Assembly: GCA_020445045.1 (NCBI GenBank)
Contig: JAGRHI010000352.1
Coordinates: 2,606 to 8,233 of the forward strand
DNA: 5,628 nucleotides
From: Candidatus Competibacteraceae bacterium
GTDB lineage: Bacteria; Pseudomonadota; Gammaproteobacteria; Competibacterales; Competibacteraceae
Reading direction: 5' to 3'
Both the position numbers and the translations under genes were made by a program. This document shows positions 1 through 5,628 of this stretch, piece after piece (the first letter of the stretch is position 1; every line of letters starts with the position of its first letter). Under the pieces are notes generated by a model. It saw only the letters and a list, made by a program, of their open reading frames with translations, made no database searches and was not told the origin of the DNA.

Positions 1-303
1 GTCATCGGTCAGGTGGGTGGTTCACGAAGCGGGCAAACGACCGGATCGCAAAGTGGGCAAAGTGGGCAAGGCGGTGTGCAAGCCATTGCCTATCGACGAA
101 AAATGACCTTGCTGGACGTGATGGTGACGGTCGGTGGTTTGAACGAATTCGCTGCCGGCAACAAAACCAAGTTGGTTCGCATGGTGGATGGGGAGCAAAA
201 GGAATATGAGGTCCGCTTGGACGATCTGCTCAACGGCGACATTTCCGCCAACGTGGATATGTTGCCGGGCGATATTCTGATCGTCCCGGAGTCCTGGTTT
301 TGA
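1..303 (+). CDS. XrtA/PEP-CTERM-type polysaccharide export protein (Wza-like), C-terminal part, 5' partial
   Basis: This is the last 100 codons of a protein that begins before the window; the frame is open from base 1 and stops with TGA at 301-303. The GTG at base 13 is not taken as a start, because the codons before it (VIGQ) fit the middle of the protein. Wza-family proteins form the outer-membrane/periplasmic channel for exopolysaccharide. The visible part is a SLBB-like (soluble ligand binding beta-grasp) domain: VIGQV strand, then MTLLDVM, VGGLNEFAAGNK, an acidic DDLLNGDISANV segment and PGDILIVPESWF at the extreme C-terminus. The GDISANV...PGDIL.IPESWF ending is typical of export proteins in XrtA loci. 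Between VIGQV and the next strand is a Gly/Ser/Gln-rich insertion where relatives as I remember them have a short turn. The chain-length determinant follows after 33 bases, which supports the role. Family is confident; the signal peptide and PES domain cannot be seen. Confidence 0.9.
   Translation, partial: VIGQVGGSRSGQTTGSQSGQSGQGGVQAIAYRRKMTLLDVMVTVGGLNEFAAGNKTKLVRMVDGEQKEYEVRLDDLLNGDISANVDMLPGDILIVPESWF
28..69 (+). repeat. In-frame 9-base repeat (AGYGGGCAA, Ser-Gly-Gln) in the export protein gene
   Basis: AGTGGGCAA occurs twice in tandem at 52-60 and 61-69, and a one-mismatch copy AGCGGGCAA lies at 28-36. All three are in the reading frame and encode Ser-Gly-Gln. The 15 bases between them encode Thr-Thr-Gly-Ser-Gln, also low complexity. 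The 9-base period keeps the frame, so copy number could change without destroying the protein. The repeat lies in a predicted surface loop of the SLBB-like domain. Confidence 0.8.
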
Positions 304-323
304 GCCGGCGGCGCAACGGATTC

Positions 324-329
324 GAAGGA
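324..329 (+). promoter_or_regulatory. Ribosome binding site of the chain-length determinant gene
   Basis: GAAGGA lies seven bases before the ATG at 337 and is a good Shine-Dalgarno match. It supports 337 as the start rather than a codon further inside. Confidence 0.7.
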
Positions 330-336
330 CGCGCTC

Positions 337-1899
337 ATGAATGACATCATCGAACTGGTGCTGGGCTATCTGCGGGGGATCTGGCGTAACCGTTGGTATG
401 CCATGGTTTGCGCGTGGCTGGTTTGCGTGCTCGGTTGGACCGTGGTCTCCATTCTGCCCGATCAATATGAAGTCTCAGCGCGGGTCATCGTGGATACCCA
501 AACCATCTTGCGACCTTTGCTTCGGGATTTGACGGTGGAAGTCGATCCCGATACCCAGATTGCGCTGATCTCAAGAACCCTGCTCAGTCGTCCAAATTTA
601 GAAGAAATCGCTAGGTTGGCTGGTTTGGATACTCAGGCCAAGGGACCCAATGAAATAGCTCAATTGATCGATGAACTAGAGAAAAAAATTAATTTGGTAG
701 GAATGGCCACTGGCAGACAGAGGGAAAATCTTAATCTTTACTCGATTTCTTACATTAGCGACAATCCAAAGAATGCTACAAAAGTCGTTCAGTTGGCGTT
801 AACCATTTTCGAAAAAAAATTGTTAGGTGGCAATCGTCTTGATACCGAATCAGCACTGCGTTTCTTAGATTCACAGGTGGCTGAGTATGAAGACAGGTTG
901 AGTGAAGCGGAGAATCGTCTCAAGAAATTCAAGCTTAGAAATATGGGCCGAATGCCTTCAGAAGGCCAAAACTATAATGCGCGTTTGCAACAAGCAGCTG
1001 CTGACCTTTCAGCGGTTCGGTTGGAACTTACCCAAGTAGAGAATCGCCGTAATTCACTACAGCAACAGATCAATGAGGCTTTACAACAGCAGATCAAAGG
1101 TGATGGAGAAGTAGTCGCGTTACCCATCGATCAACGCATCCAGACTCTGGAACAAAATCTTGATGAGTTGTTGATCAAGTTTACCGATAAGCATCCTGAT
1201 GTCAATATCTTAAGACTAACTATTGCTGACCTTAAAAAGCAGCGCGAACAAGAGCGTCTGAAGTATGCGGCAAGTCTAGCCGAAAGTGGCGCCAATGCAC
1301 GCAGTCAGGGTGTCAATACAGTCTATCAGCAACTCAAGGTAAGACTTGCTGAAGAGGAAGCGAATATTGCATCACTTAAGGTAAGATATGATGAATACAT
1401 GAAGCGATACAAAGAATTGCAGGCACAAATTAGCACCCTTCCCCAAATTGAAGCTGAATTAGTAGCATTGAATCGAGACTACGAGGTTAATCGCCAAAAA
1501 TTCGATCAACTACTCGCCCGCCGTGAATCAGCACGGCTATCTCAGGAGGCCGAAATAACCAAACAGGAAACACGTTTTAGGGTCGTCGACCCGCCTCGGA
1601 TGCCAAATAAACCATCAGGACCGAGGAGACTGCTGCTGATGACCCTGGTGCTGGTGGCTGGTTTGGGCGCCGGAGTGGGGCTGGCATTTCTACTCTCGCA
1701 GCTTTGGCCGACCTTCGATAGTCGCCGCGGCCTCATGGAGAGCACGGGTATTCCGGTATTGGGCAGCGTCGGCATGGTGCTGTCGCCGCCGGCCTTGCGT
1801 CGCGAGCGGCGGTCGACGGTCGCGTATGTCTCTTTCGGCGGGATGTTGCTGGTGGCATATGCCGGTTTGATCGTCGTGGAACGGGTCGGTTTGCTATGA
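337..1899 (+). CDS. XrtA-type polysaccharide chain-length determinant (Wzz/PCP family)
   Basis: This 520-residue inner-membrane protein sets EPS chain length and partners the tyrosine kinase. It starts at ATG 337 behind GAAGGA. The N-terminal Wzz-like part has a first membrane segment at about residues 20-40, followed by YEVSARVIVDTQTIL. A long periplasmic region with predicted coiled coils runs from about 170 to 410, rich in Glu, Gln, Lys, Arg and Leu. The proline-rich PCP motif is at 419-431 (PPRMPNKPSGPRR), just before a second membrane segment at about 432-456. A cytoplasmic stretch with TGIPVLGSV follows, then a third hydrophobic segment at about 495-514 and a short tail. Three membrane segments exceed the two of classical Wzz but fit the XrtA-associated branch as I know it. 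It has no kinase domain; that is the next gene, 32 bases on. Bases from about 590 to 1500 are clearly richer in A+T, including at third codon positions. Assignment is confident. Confidence 0.95.
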   Translation: MNDIIELVLGYLRGIWRNRWYAMVCAWLVCVLGWTVVSILPDQYEVSARVIVDTQTILRPLLRDLTVEVDPDTQIALISRTLLSRPNLEEIARLAGLDTQAKGPNEIAQLIDELEKKINLVGMATGRQRENLNLYSISYISDNPKNATKVVQLALTIFEKKLLGGNRLDTESALRFLDSQVAEYEDRLSEAENRLKKFKLRNMGRMPSEGQNYNARLQQAAADLSAVRLELTQVENRRNSLQQQINEALQQQIKGDGEVVALPIDQRIQTLEQNLDELLIKFTDKHPDVNILRLTIADLKKQREQERLKYAASLAESGANARSQGVNTVYQQLKVRLAEEEANIASLKVRYDEYMKRYKELQAQISTLPQIEAELVALNRDYEVNRQKFDQLLARRESARLSQEAEITKQETRFRVVDPPRMPNKPSGPRRLLLMTLVLVAGLGAGVGLAFLLSQLWPTFDSRRGLMESTGIPVLGSVGMVLSPPALRRERRSTVAYVSFGGMLLVAYAGLIVVERVGLL

Positions 1900-1917
1900 G
1901 TGCTCTGGTCGACTGTT

Positions 1918-1925
1918 GAGGAGAG
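1918..1925 (+). promoter_or_regulatory. Ribosome binding site fixing a GTG start for the tyrosine kinase
   Basis: GAGGAGAG lies just before the GTG at 1932, with the AGGAG core at 1919-1923 and eight bases of spacing. An in-frame TGA at 1917-1919 overlaps this site, so no longer N-terminus is possible. The next in-frame ATG (1953) would remove the conserved SIEKAM start and lie too far from the site. Confidence 0.75.
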
Positions 1926-1931
1926 TTACAG

Positions 1932-2879
1932 GTGGACAGCATCGAAAAAGCCATGCTCGGCCGGTCGCCTAGCCCGGTTAAGCAGTCCCCGGCTGCACCG
2001 CTGGAGATGGAAGCTCCCACTCTTCCCGCAAAGAGCGACGTCATCGAAAGAGCCGCCGGTCTGACGATAACTCCGCCAAGCGGGGCCGCCAGTAAGCCGG
2101 TTACCACAGCCAAGCGGACCCAGCGCTCGGTGATGCTGGATTTCCAACGGATTCAAGCAACAGGCCTACTGGTGCCGGATACTCGCCGCAGTCGCATCAA
2201 GGAAGAGTATCGTTATATCAAACGTCCTTTGCTCATGAATGTCGACGGCCAAGGAGCTGCTGTCACCGAGTACGCCAACTTGATCGTGGTGACCAGCGCT
2301 CGTTCGGGCGAGGGCAAAACCTTCACGGCCTGCAATCTGGCCTTGAGCATCGCCACCGAGCGGAATCGCACGGTGTTGTTGGTGGATGCCGATGTGCTCA
2401 AACCCGCTGTGGCGAATACGCTTGGATTCGAGGCCGAGCTGGGGTTGGTGGATTTCCTGATTGACGACCAACTGGATTTGGCCGATGTGCTGGTGGATAC
2501 CAACGTACCTTCATTGACGGTACTACCCGCCGGCAGCCAGCACCATTTGTCCACCGAACTGCTGGCGGGTGAGAACATGCGGCGGTTGGCGATGGAGATG
2601 AGTCGGCGTTATCCCGATCGCGTGGTCATTTTCGATTCTCCGCCCTTGTTGGCGACCACCGAGGCCAGTGTGCTGGCGCGTTTGATGGGGCAGGTGGTCA
2701 TGGTGGTCGAGGCCGGCCGCACTCAGCAATCGCAAGTCAAGGCGGCCCTGGCCCTGCTTGATCCCAATCACAGCGTCGGTTTCGTGTTGAACAAGACTCG
2801 CGGTTTTTTGGACCAGGAATCTTATGGGTACGGTTACGGTGGAGGCGACGATAGTAGCGGGAGTGAAGTGAATGCCTAG
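1932..2879 (+). CDS. XrtA-associated tyrosine autokinase (BY-kinase), cytoplasmic
   Basis: This 315-residue bacterial tyrosine kinase autophosphorylates and regulates EPS polymerisation with the chain-length determinant upstream. The start is GTG 1932, giving the family-typical SIEKAM N-terminus. A Pro/Ala/Ser-rich linker spans about residues 10-65, then comes EEYRYIKRPLL, typical just before the kinase core. ATP-binding motifs are all present: Walker A SARSGEGKT (122-130, Lys129), Walker A' VLLVDADVLKP (148-158, Asp152 and Asp154) and Walker B VVIFDSPPL (231-239, Asp235). FVLNKTRG lies near the end. The C-terminal tyrosine cluster is short: Tyr298, Tyr300 and Tyr302 alternating with Gly, followed by an acidic/Ser tail. 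There is no membrane segment, so the kinase and its membrane activator are separate proteins, as in CapA/CapB, unlike the fused Wzc of enteric bacteria. ParA/MinD ATPases share the deviant Walker A, but the Tyr tail and neighbours argue against that. Confidence 0.94.
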   Translation: MDSIEKAMLGRSPSPVKQSPAAPLEMEAPTLPAKSDVIERAAGLTITPPSGAASKPVTTAKRTQRSVMLDFQRIQATGLLVPDTRRSRIKEEYRYIKRPLLMNVDGQGAAVTEYANLIVVTSARSGEGKTFTACNLALSIATERNRTVLLVDADVLKPAVANTLGFEAELGLVDFLIDDQLDLADVLVDTNVPSLTVLPAGSQHHLSTELLAGENMRRLAMEMSRRYPDRVVIFDSPPLLATTEASVLARLMGQVVMVVEAGRTQQSQVKAALALLDPNHSVGFVLNKTRGFLDQESYGYGYGGGDDSSGSEVNA

Positions 2880-2891
2880 CCACGGTGAAGC

Positions 2892-2896
2892 AGGAA
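2892..2896 (+). promoter_or_regulatory. Ribosome binding site of the outer-membrane barrel gene
   Basis: AGGAA lies seven bases before ATG 2904. An in-frame TGA at 2901-2903 directly precedes that ATG, so the protein cannot begin earlier. No other in-frame ATG lies near the signal peptide, which fixes 2904 as the likely start. Confidence 0.65.
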
Positions 2897-2903
2897 CCGG
2901 TGA

Positions 2904-4637
2904 ATGCGCGGGATAGCAAAAAAGCCTACTCGCCAAGGTTCGATCCGCCGATGCCTTGAGCCGGCCAAATCGCCCAAATTGTTTTTAGCTACTTTGTTGC
3001 TGGCGGGATTCAGTCTTGGCTGTGACGCGCAGGAAGCAAACGGCTATTCGCTAGGGGGGTGGCGGGTGACGCCGCGACTCAGTGTGGGGACTACCTATTC
3101 CGACAATATCCGACTAGCGCCGTCCGGCGAGGAGGAAGGAGACACGGTCCTGCAAGTCGATCCCGGTATTTCCGTGCGCAAGCAGGGTGGACGGCTGAAC
3201 CTTCGCCTGGATTATACTGCCCAAGGCTTGTTTTATGCCGATCATCGCGATGCTGATCAAATCAACAATAATCTGCTGGCGTTTGGAACCGCTGAGCTTT
3301 ATCAAGATAACCTGTTTCTGGATGCCTATGGTTCAATCTCCCAAGTCCCTGTCGTTTCCAGTGGACGAGTCGATGTCGGTGGCCTGGGATCGAACGGGGG
3401 AGCGCTGTCCAGTCTTGGATTATTTGACAATATCACTTTGAATGTATTGCCCAGTGCTTCAGGTATATTGGATCCGATCGGTATCTTCAGCAACATCGCC
3501 CTGACCGATAACCAGACGACTCAATCCACTTTCGGTATCAGCCCCTATTGGCGCCAGAATCTAGGTGGTTGGGTGGAGGCATTGTTGCGCTATCGTTATG
3601 AAAACATCAGTTATAGTGGGTCCGACGATCCGATCGACCAGCAGGAAGACTCTTTCGATAGTCAAATCAATTCTATTGATTTGAATTTGACCAGTGGCCG
3701 CAATTTTGATGTATTGAAATGGAATCTCAGTTATTTTTATCTGAAGCAGACTGGTCAGCAGAATAATGACATCCAGGGTGATGGAAATGATCGGCAAGAG
3801 AAGATCGCTGGACGGTCGGATTATCGATTGAACGATTCTTGGTCGTTGGTGGCTGAAGCCGGTTACGTCAACAATCAATCCGCTACTGTTACCGATAATA
3901 CTAACGGTCCTTATTGGGGATTGGGTGCTACTTGGAGACCAAGTCGATATTATTCTCTCACCGGCTCGTATGGATTGAACTACAATAATGTGTCCATGGA
4001 ATGGAACCCCTCTCAGCGCACCAACCTCGTCATTAGCCGTGCATATCAAGGAGTCGGTTACAGCCCCGGTGTATACTGGAATGGTTCGTTCAGTCACCGG
4101 ACGCGTTTCAGCGTTTGGTCAGCGAGTTACACCCAGGAAGTCACTACTTCCCAGCAGTTGGCGGGTAATGATTTGACCGGGGTTGGTCCGAATGGTCAAC
4201 CAATTATCCTCGATGACCAAAATCAAATTATACCCGGTAGCTCGCTGGGGATCAGTAATGAGCGTTTTTTACGTAAATCCTTCAACTTGGGTATGACGTA
4301 TCTGCGCAGTCGAACTGGATTGACTTTTGCCGCGTTCAGCGATAATCGCGAATTTCAGGACCCTACGCAAAACGAAGATACTTATGGTGTCGGTGCGCTT
4401 TGGAGTTGGCGATTCGCGCCGCGTACTGCTTCTTTTCTGGGAGCAGGTTGGGGGCATGATGACTTGAGCCTCGATCAGCGGAATGAATACTGGTTATCGG
4501 TCATCGGGCTGGCGCGGGTATTTTCGCCGGATACGGGCGGTCTGATCAGTTACCGCTACTATCGGAACGACGCCGATCCCGCCGACCAAGGCTTTCGAGA
4601 AAATCGGCTCAATGTTCGCTTCAGCATGAAATTCTGA
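2904..4637 (+). CDS. PEP-CTERM system-associated outer-membrane beta-barrel protein
   Basis: This 577-residue protein resembles the uncharacterised barrel family (I recall TIGR03016) found between kinase and ATPase genes in XrtA EPS loci. Its role is unproven; passage or anchoring of polysaccharide at the outer membrane is a guess from context. The signal peptide has a long basic n-region (residues 1-25), a hydrophobic core at 26-39 and a probable signal peptidase I site after Cys-Asp-Ala (40-42). The mature protein opens with GWRVTPRLSVGTTYSDNIRLAP, the conserved first strand of the family, split here as GWRVTPRLSV (51-61 region) and TTYSDNIRLAP (63-73). Alternating polar/aromatic strands continue throughout, and the C-terminus NVRFSMKF is a classical beta-signal ending in Phe for BAM insertion. 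Residues about 152-205 form a Gly/Leu/Asn-rich stretch with two similar motifs (LGLFDNITL, IGIFSNIAL) that looks like extra sequence. The gene middle (around 3600-3800) is A+T-rich compared with both ends. Family is fairly sure; function is not. Confidence 0.88.
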   Translation: MRGIAKKPTRQGSIRRCLEPAKSPKLFLATLLLAGFSLGCDAQEANGYSLGGWRVTPRLSVGTTYSDNIRLAPSGEEEGDTVLQVDPGISVRKQGGRLNLRLDYTAQGLFYADHRDADQINNNLLAFGTAELYQDNLFLDAYGSISQVPVVSSGRVDVGGLGSNGGALSSLGLFDNITLNVLPSASGILDPIGIFSNIALTDNQTTQSTFGISPYWRQNLGGWVEALLRYRYENISYSGSDDPIDQQEDSFDSQINSIDLNLTSGRNFDVLKWNLSYFYLKQTGQQNNDIQGDGNDRQEKIAGRSDYRLNDSWSLVAEAGYVNNQSATVTDNTNGPYWGLGATWRPSRYYSLTGSYGLNYNNVSMEWNPSQRTNLVISRAYQGVGYSPGVYWNGSFSHRTRFSVWSASYTQEVTTSQQLAGNDLTGVGPNGQPIILDDQNQIIPGSSLGISNERFLRKSFNLGMTYLRSRTGLTFAAFSDNREFQDPTQNEDTYGVGALWSWRFAPRTASFLGAGWGHDDLSLDQRNEYWLSVIGLARVFSPDTGGLISYRYYRNDADPADQGFRENRLNVRFSMKF

Positions 4638-4648
4638 AATGGCTCTCA

Positions 4649-5628
4649 ATGTATATTGACTATTATGGCTTCAGTGCCAAGCCTTTCCAACTCAGTCCCG
4701 ATCCGCGTTTTTTCTTTGGCAGCAGCGTCCACAGCCGTGCGCTCGCTTACCTGCGCTACGGCTTAAGCCAGGGTGAGGGCTTTATCGTCATCACCGGTGG
4801 AATCGGCACGGGCAAGACGACCCTGGTCAAAAACCTGTTCGCCGAATTGGATACCAGCCAAGTGGTCGCCGCCCAATTGGTAACGACTCAATTGGAGGCT
4901 GACGAATTGTTACGCAGTGTGGCGGCTGCATTCGGCTTGCCTTATGAGGAGGTGGGTAAGGCTGCCTTGCTGAGGCATTTCGAGGATTTTCTGCGCGGCC
5001 ACGCTCGCCAAGGGCGGCGAGTACTACTGGTGGTGGACGAAGCGCAGAATCTGCCGGTTCGCTCCCTGGAGGAACTGCGGATGCTGTCGAATTTTCAGGT
5101 GGCCGCCACGCCGTTGTTGCAAAGTTTCCTGCTAGGGCAGGAGGAGTTTCGTCAAACCTTGCAGGACCCCAGCATGGAGCAATTGCGGCAACGAGTCATT
5201 GCTTCCTGCCATCTGAATCCGTTGAGCGAGTTGGAAACCCGCGAGTACGTCGAGCATCGTCTGCATGTGGTGGGTTGGGTTGAGGGCCGGCCGAGTTTTA
5301 CCGATCGTGCGCATGGGGCTGTTTACCGGCATACCCAGGGAGTCCCTCGTCGGGTCAATATTTTTTGCGACCGCTTGTTGCTGTATGGATTTCTCGAGGG
5401 GTTGATGGCGCTTTCCGAGGAAGCGGTCGAAGAGGTGGCGCAAGAACTGGTTCAGAACGAGCAGGGAAGCGGAGGTCAGACGCAGGCGAGGAGCGGTAGC
5501 GGTTCGCTGCTGCGGATCGGTCACGCGATGGAGCAGCGTCTGTCCGAGTTGGAACAGACGGTGGGTGCCTTATTGCATCATCCCGAATGGCAAGATATCC
5601 AGTTTGAGCGACTCGAACGGCGCCTCCA
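4649..5628 (+). CDS. XrtA/PEP-CTERM-associated AAA ATPase (ExeA/GspA-like), 3' partial
   Basis: The frame is open from ATG 4649 to the window end, giving 326 codons with no stop. The N-terminus MYIDYYGFSAKPFQLSPDPR is the hallmark of this ExeA-like family, where a Tyr-Gly-Phe..KPF..SPDP.FF box precedes the ATPase core. Walker A is GGIGTGKT (residues 50-57, Lys56) and Walker B is LLVVDEAQNL (126-135, Asp130 and Glu131). LRMLSNFQ, LLQSFLLGQEEFR and LRQRVIASCHLNPLS follow, matching the AAA core, and GVPRRVNIFCDRLLLYG closes it. A Gly/Ser/Gln-rich linker at about 274-289 leads to a helical, probably coiled-coil C-terminal part that continues outside. It probably powers or senses assembly steps of the EPS apparatus in the cytoplasm, by analogy with ExeA; its exact role is unknown. 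It follows the barrel gene after 11 bases without an obvious Shine-Dalgarno sequence, suggesting translational coupling. Identification is confident, the end is not visible. Confidence 0.93.
   Translation, partial: MYIDYYGFSAKPFQLSPDPRFFFGSSVHSRALAYLRYGLSQGEGFIVITGGIGTGKTTLVKNLFAELDTSQVVAAQLVTTQLEADELLRSVAAAFGLPYEEVGKAALLRHFEDFLRGHARQGRRVLLVVDEAQNLPVRSLEELRMLSNFQVAATPLLQSFLLGQEEFRQTLQDPSMEQLRQRVIASCHLNPLSELETREYVEHRLHVVGWVEGRPSFTDRAHGAVYRHTQGVPRRVNIFCDRLLLYGFLEGLMALSEEAVEEVAQELVQNEQGSGGQTQARSGSGSLLRIGHAMEQRLSELEQTVGALLHHPEWQDIQFERLERRL

Noticed and set aside
22..465. A 147-codon open frame on the minus strand across the export protein end and the start of the chain-length gene
   Set aside because: It lies antisense to two coherent family proteins, shows no recognisable domain (many His/Gln residues typical of reverse-frame reading), and crosses a gene boundary.
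1900..1931. Search for a terminator or promoter in the gaps between genes
   Set aside because: The gaps at 304-336, 1900-1931, 2880-2903 and 4638-4648 hold no G+C-rich hairpin with a T run and no convincing -35/-10 pair; they are only long enough for ribosome binding sites.
1932..2879. Reading the kinase as a ParA/MinD partition ATPase
   Set aside because: The deviant Walker A is shared, but the EEYRYIKRPLL pre-core motif, FDSPPL Walker B, C-terminal Tyr cluster and position after a PCP gene identify a BY-kinase.
3012..3029. Possible lipoprotein signal (Ser-Leu-Gly-Cys, Cys40) in the barrel protein
   Set aside because: The -3 position is Ser rather than Leu, and the protein ends in a barrel beta-signal. 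Cleavage after Cys-Asp-Ala by signal peptidase I fits better.
3561..4097. A 178-codon open frame on the minus strand inside the barrel gene
   Set aside because: The + strand gene has a signal peptide, family N-terminus and beta-signal that cover this region. The antisense product shows no start context or known motif; length follows from low stop density opposite Asp/Asn-rich codons.
5132..5524. A 130-codon open frame on the minus strand opposite the ATPase
   Set aside because: It is a shadow of the G+C-rich ATPase coding frame, which continues with clear family motifs through this stretch.

Overview
The window is a tightly packed, single-strand block of five genes from an exopolysaccharide (EPS) synthesis and export locus of the kind found next to exosortase A (XrtA) in PEP-CTERM bacteria. 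In order on the + strand: the 3' end of an outer-membrane polysaccharide export protein (Wza-like), an inner-membrane chain-length determinant (Wzz/PCP type), a separate cytoplasmic tyrosine autokinase, a PEP-CTERM-associated outer-membrane beta-barrel protein, and the 5' part of an ExeA/GspA-like AAA ATPase. Protein family assignments come from remembered conserved motifs and gene order, not from a search. Neither xrtA nor any PEP-CTERM substrate protein is in view.

The host is a Gram-negative bacterium, since there are two outer-membrane components and a C-terminal beta-signal ending in Phe. It is most likely a beta- or gammaproteobacterium, where this gene order is common. The flanks are roughly 55-65% G+C by hand counts. 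Genus cannot be decided from this window.

Layout: 1-303 export protein (5' end outside the window); 337-1899 chain-length determinant; 1932-2879 tyrosine kinase (GTG start); 2904-4637 beta-barrel; 4649-5628 ATPase (3' end outside). The gaps are 33, 32, 24 and 11 bases, with ribosome binding sites before the second, third and fourth genes. I see no internal promoter or terminator, so this looks like one transcript entered from upstream. There is no gene-free stretch of 300 bases, and no RNA gene, insertion sequence, phage gene or CRISPR array.

How the genes likely work together: the chain-length determinant spans the inner membrane and reaches into the periplasm through a long coiled coil. 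It meets the kinase at a cytoplasmic loop, and cycles of kinase autophosphorylation on its short C-terminal tyrosine cluster control polymer length. Polymer leaves through the Wza-like export protein. The beta-barrel and the AAA ATPase are constant companions in XrtA loci, and their exact jobs are not established.

The window is mostly a recognisable example of a known locus type. The more unusual points are a short Ser-Gly-Gln repeat insertion in the export protein, a marked A+T-rich core inside both the chain-length determinant and the barrel gene, and a Gly/Leu/Asn-rich segment in the barrel with two similar nine-residue motifs.
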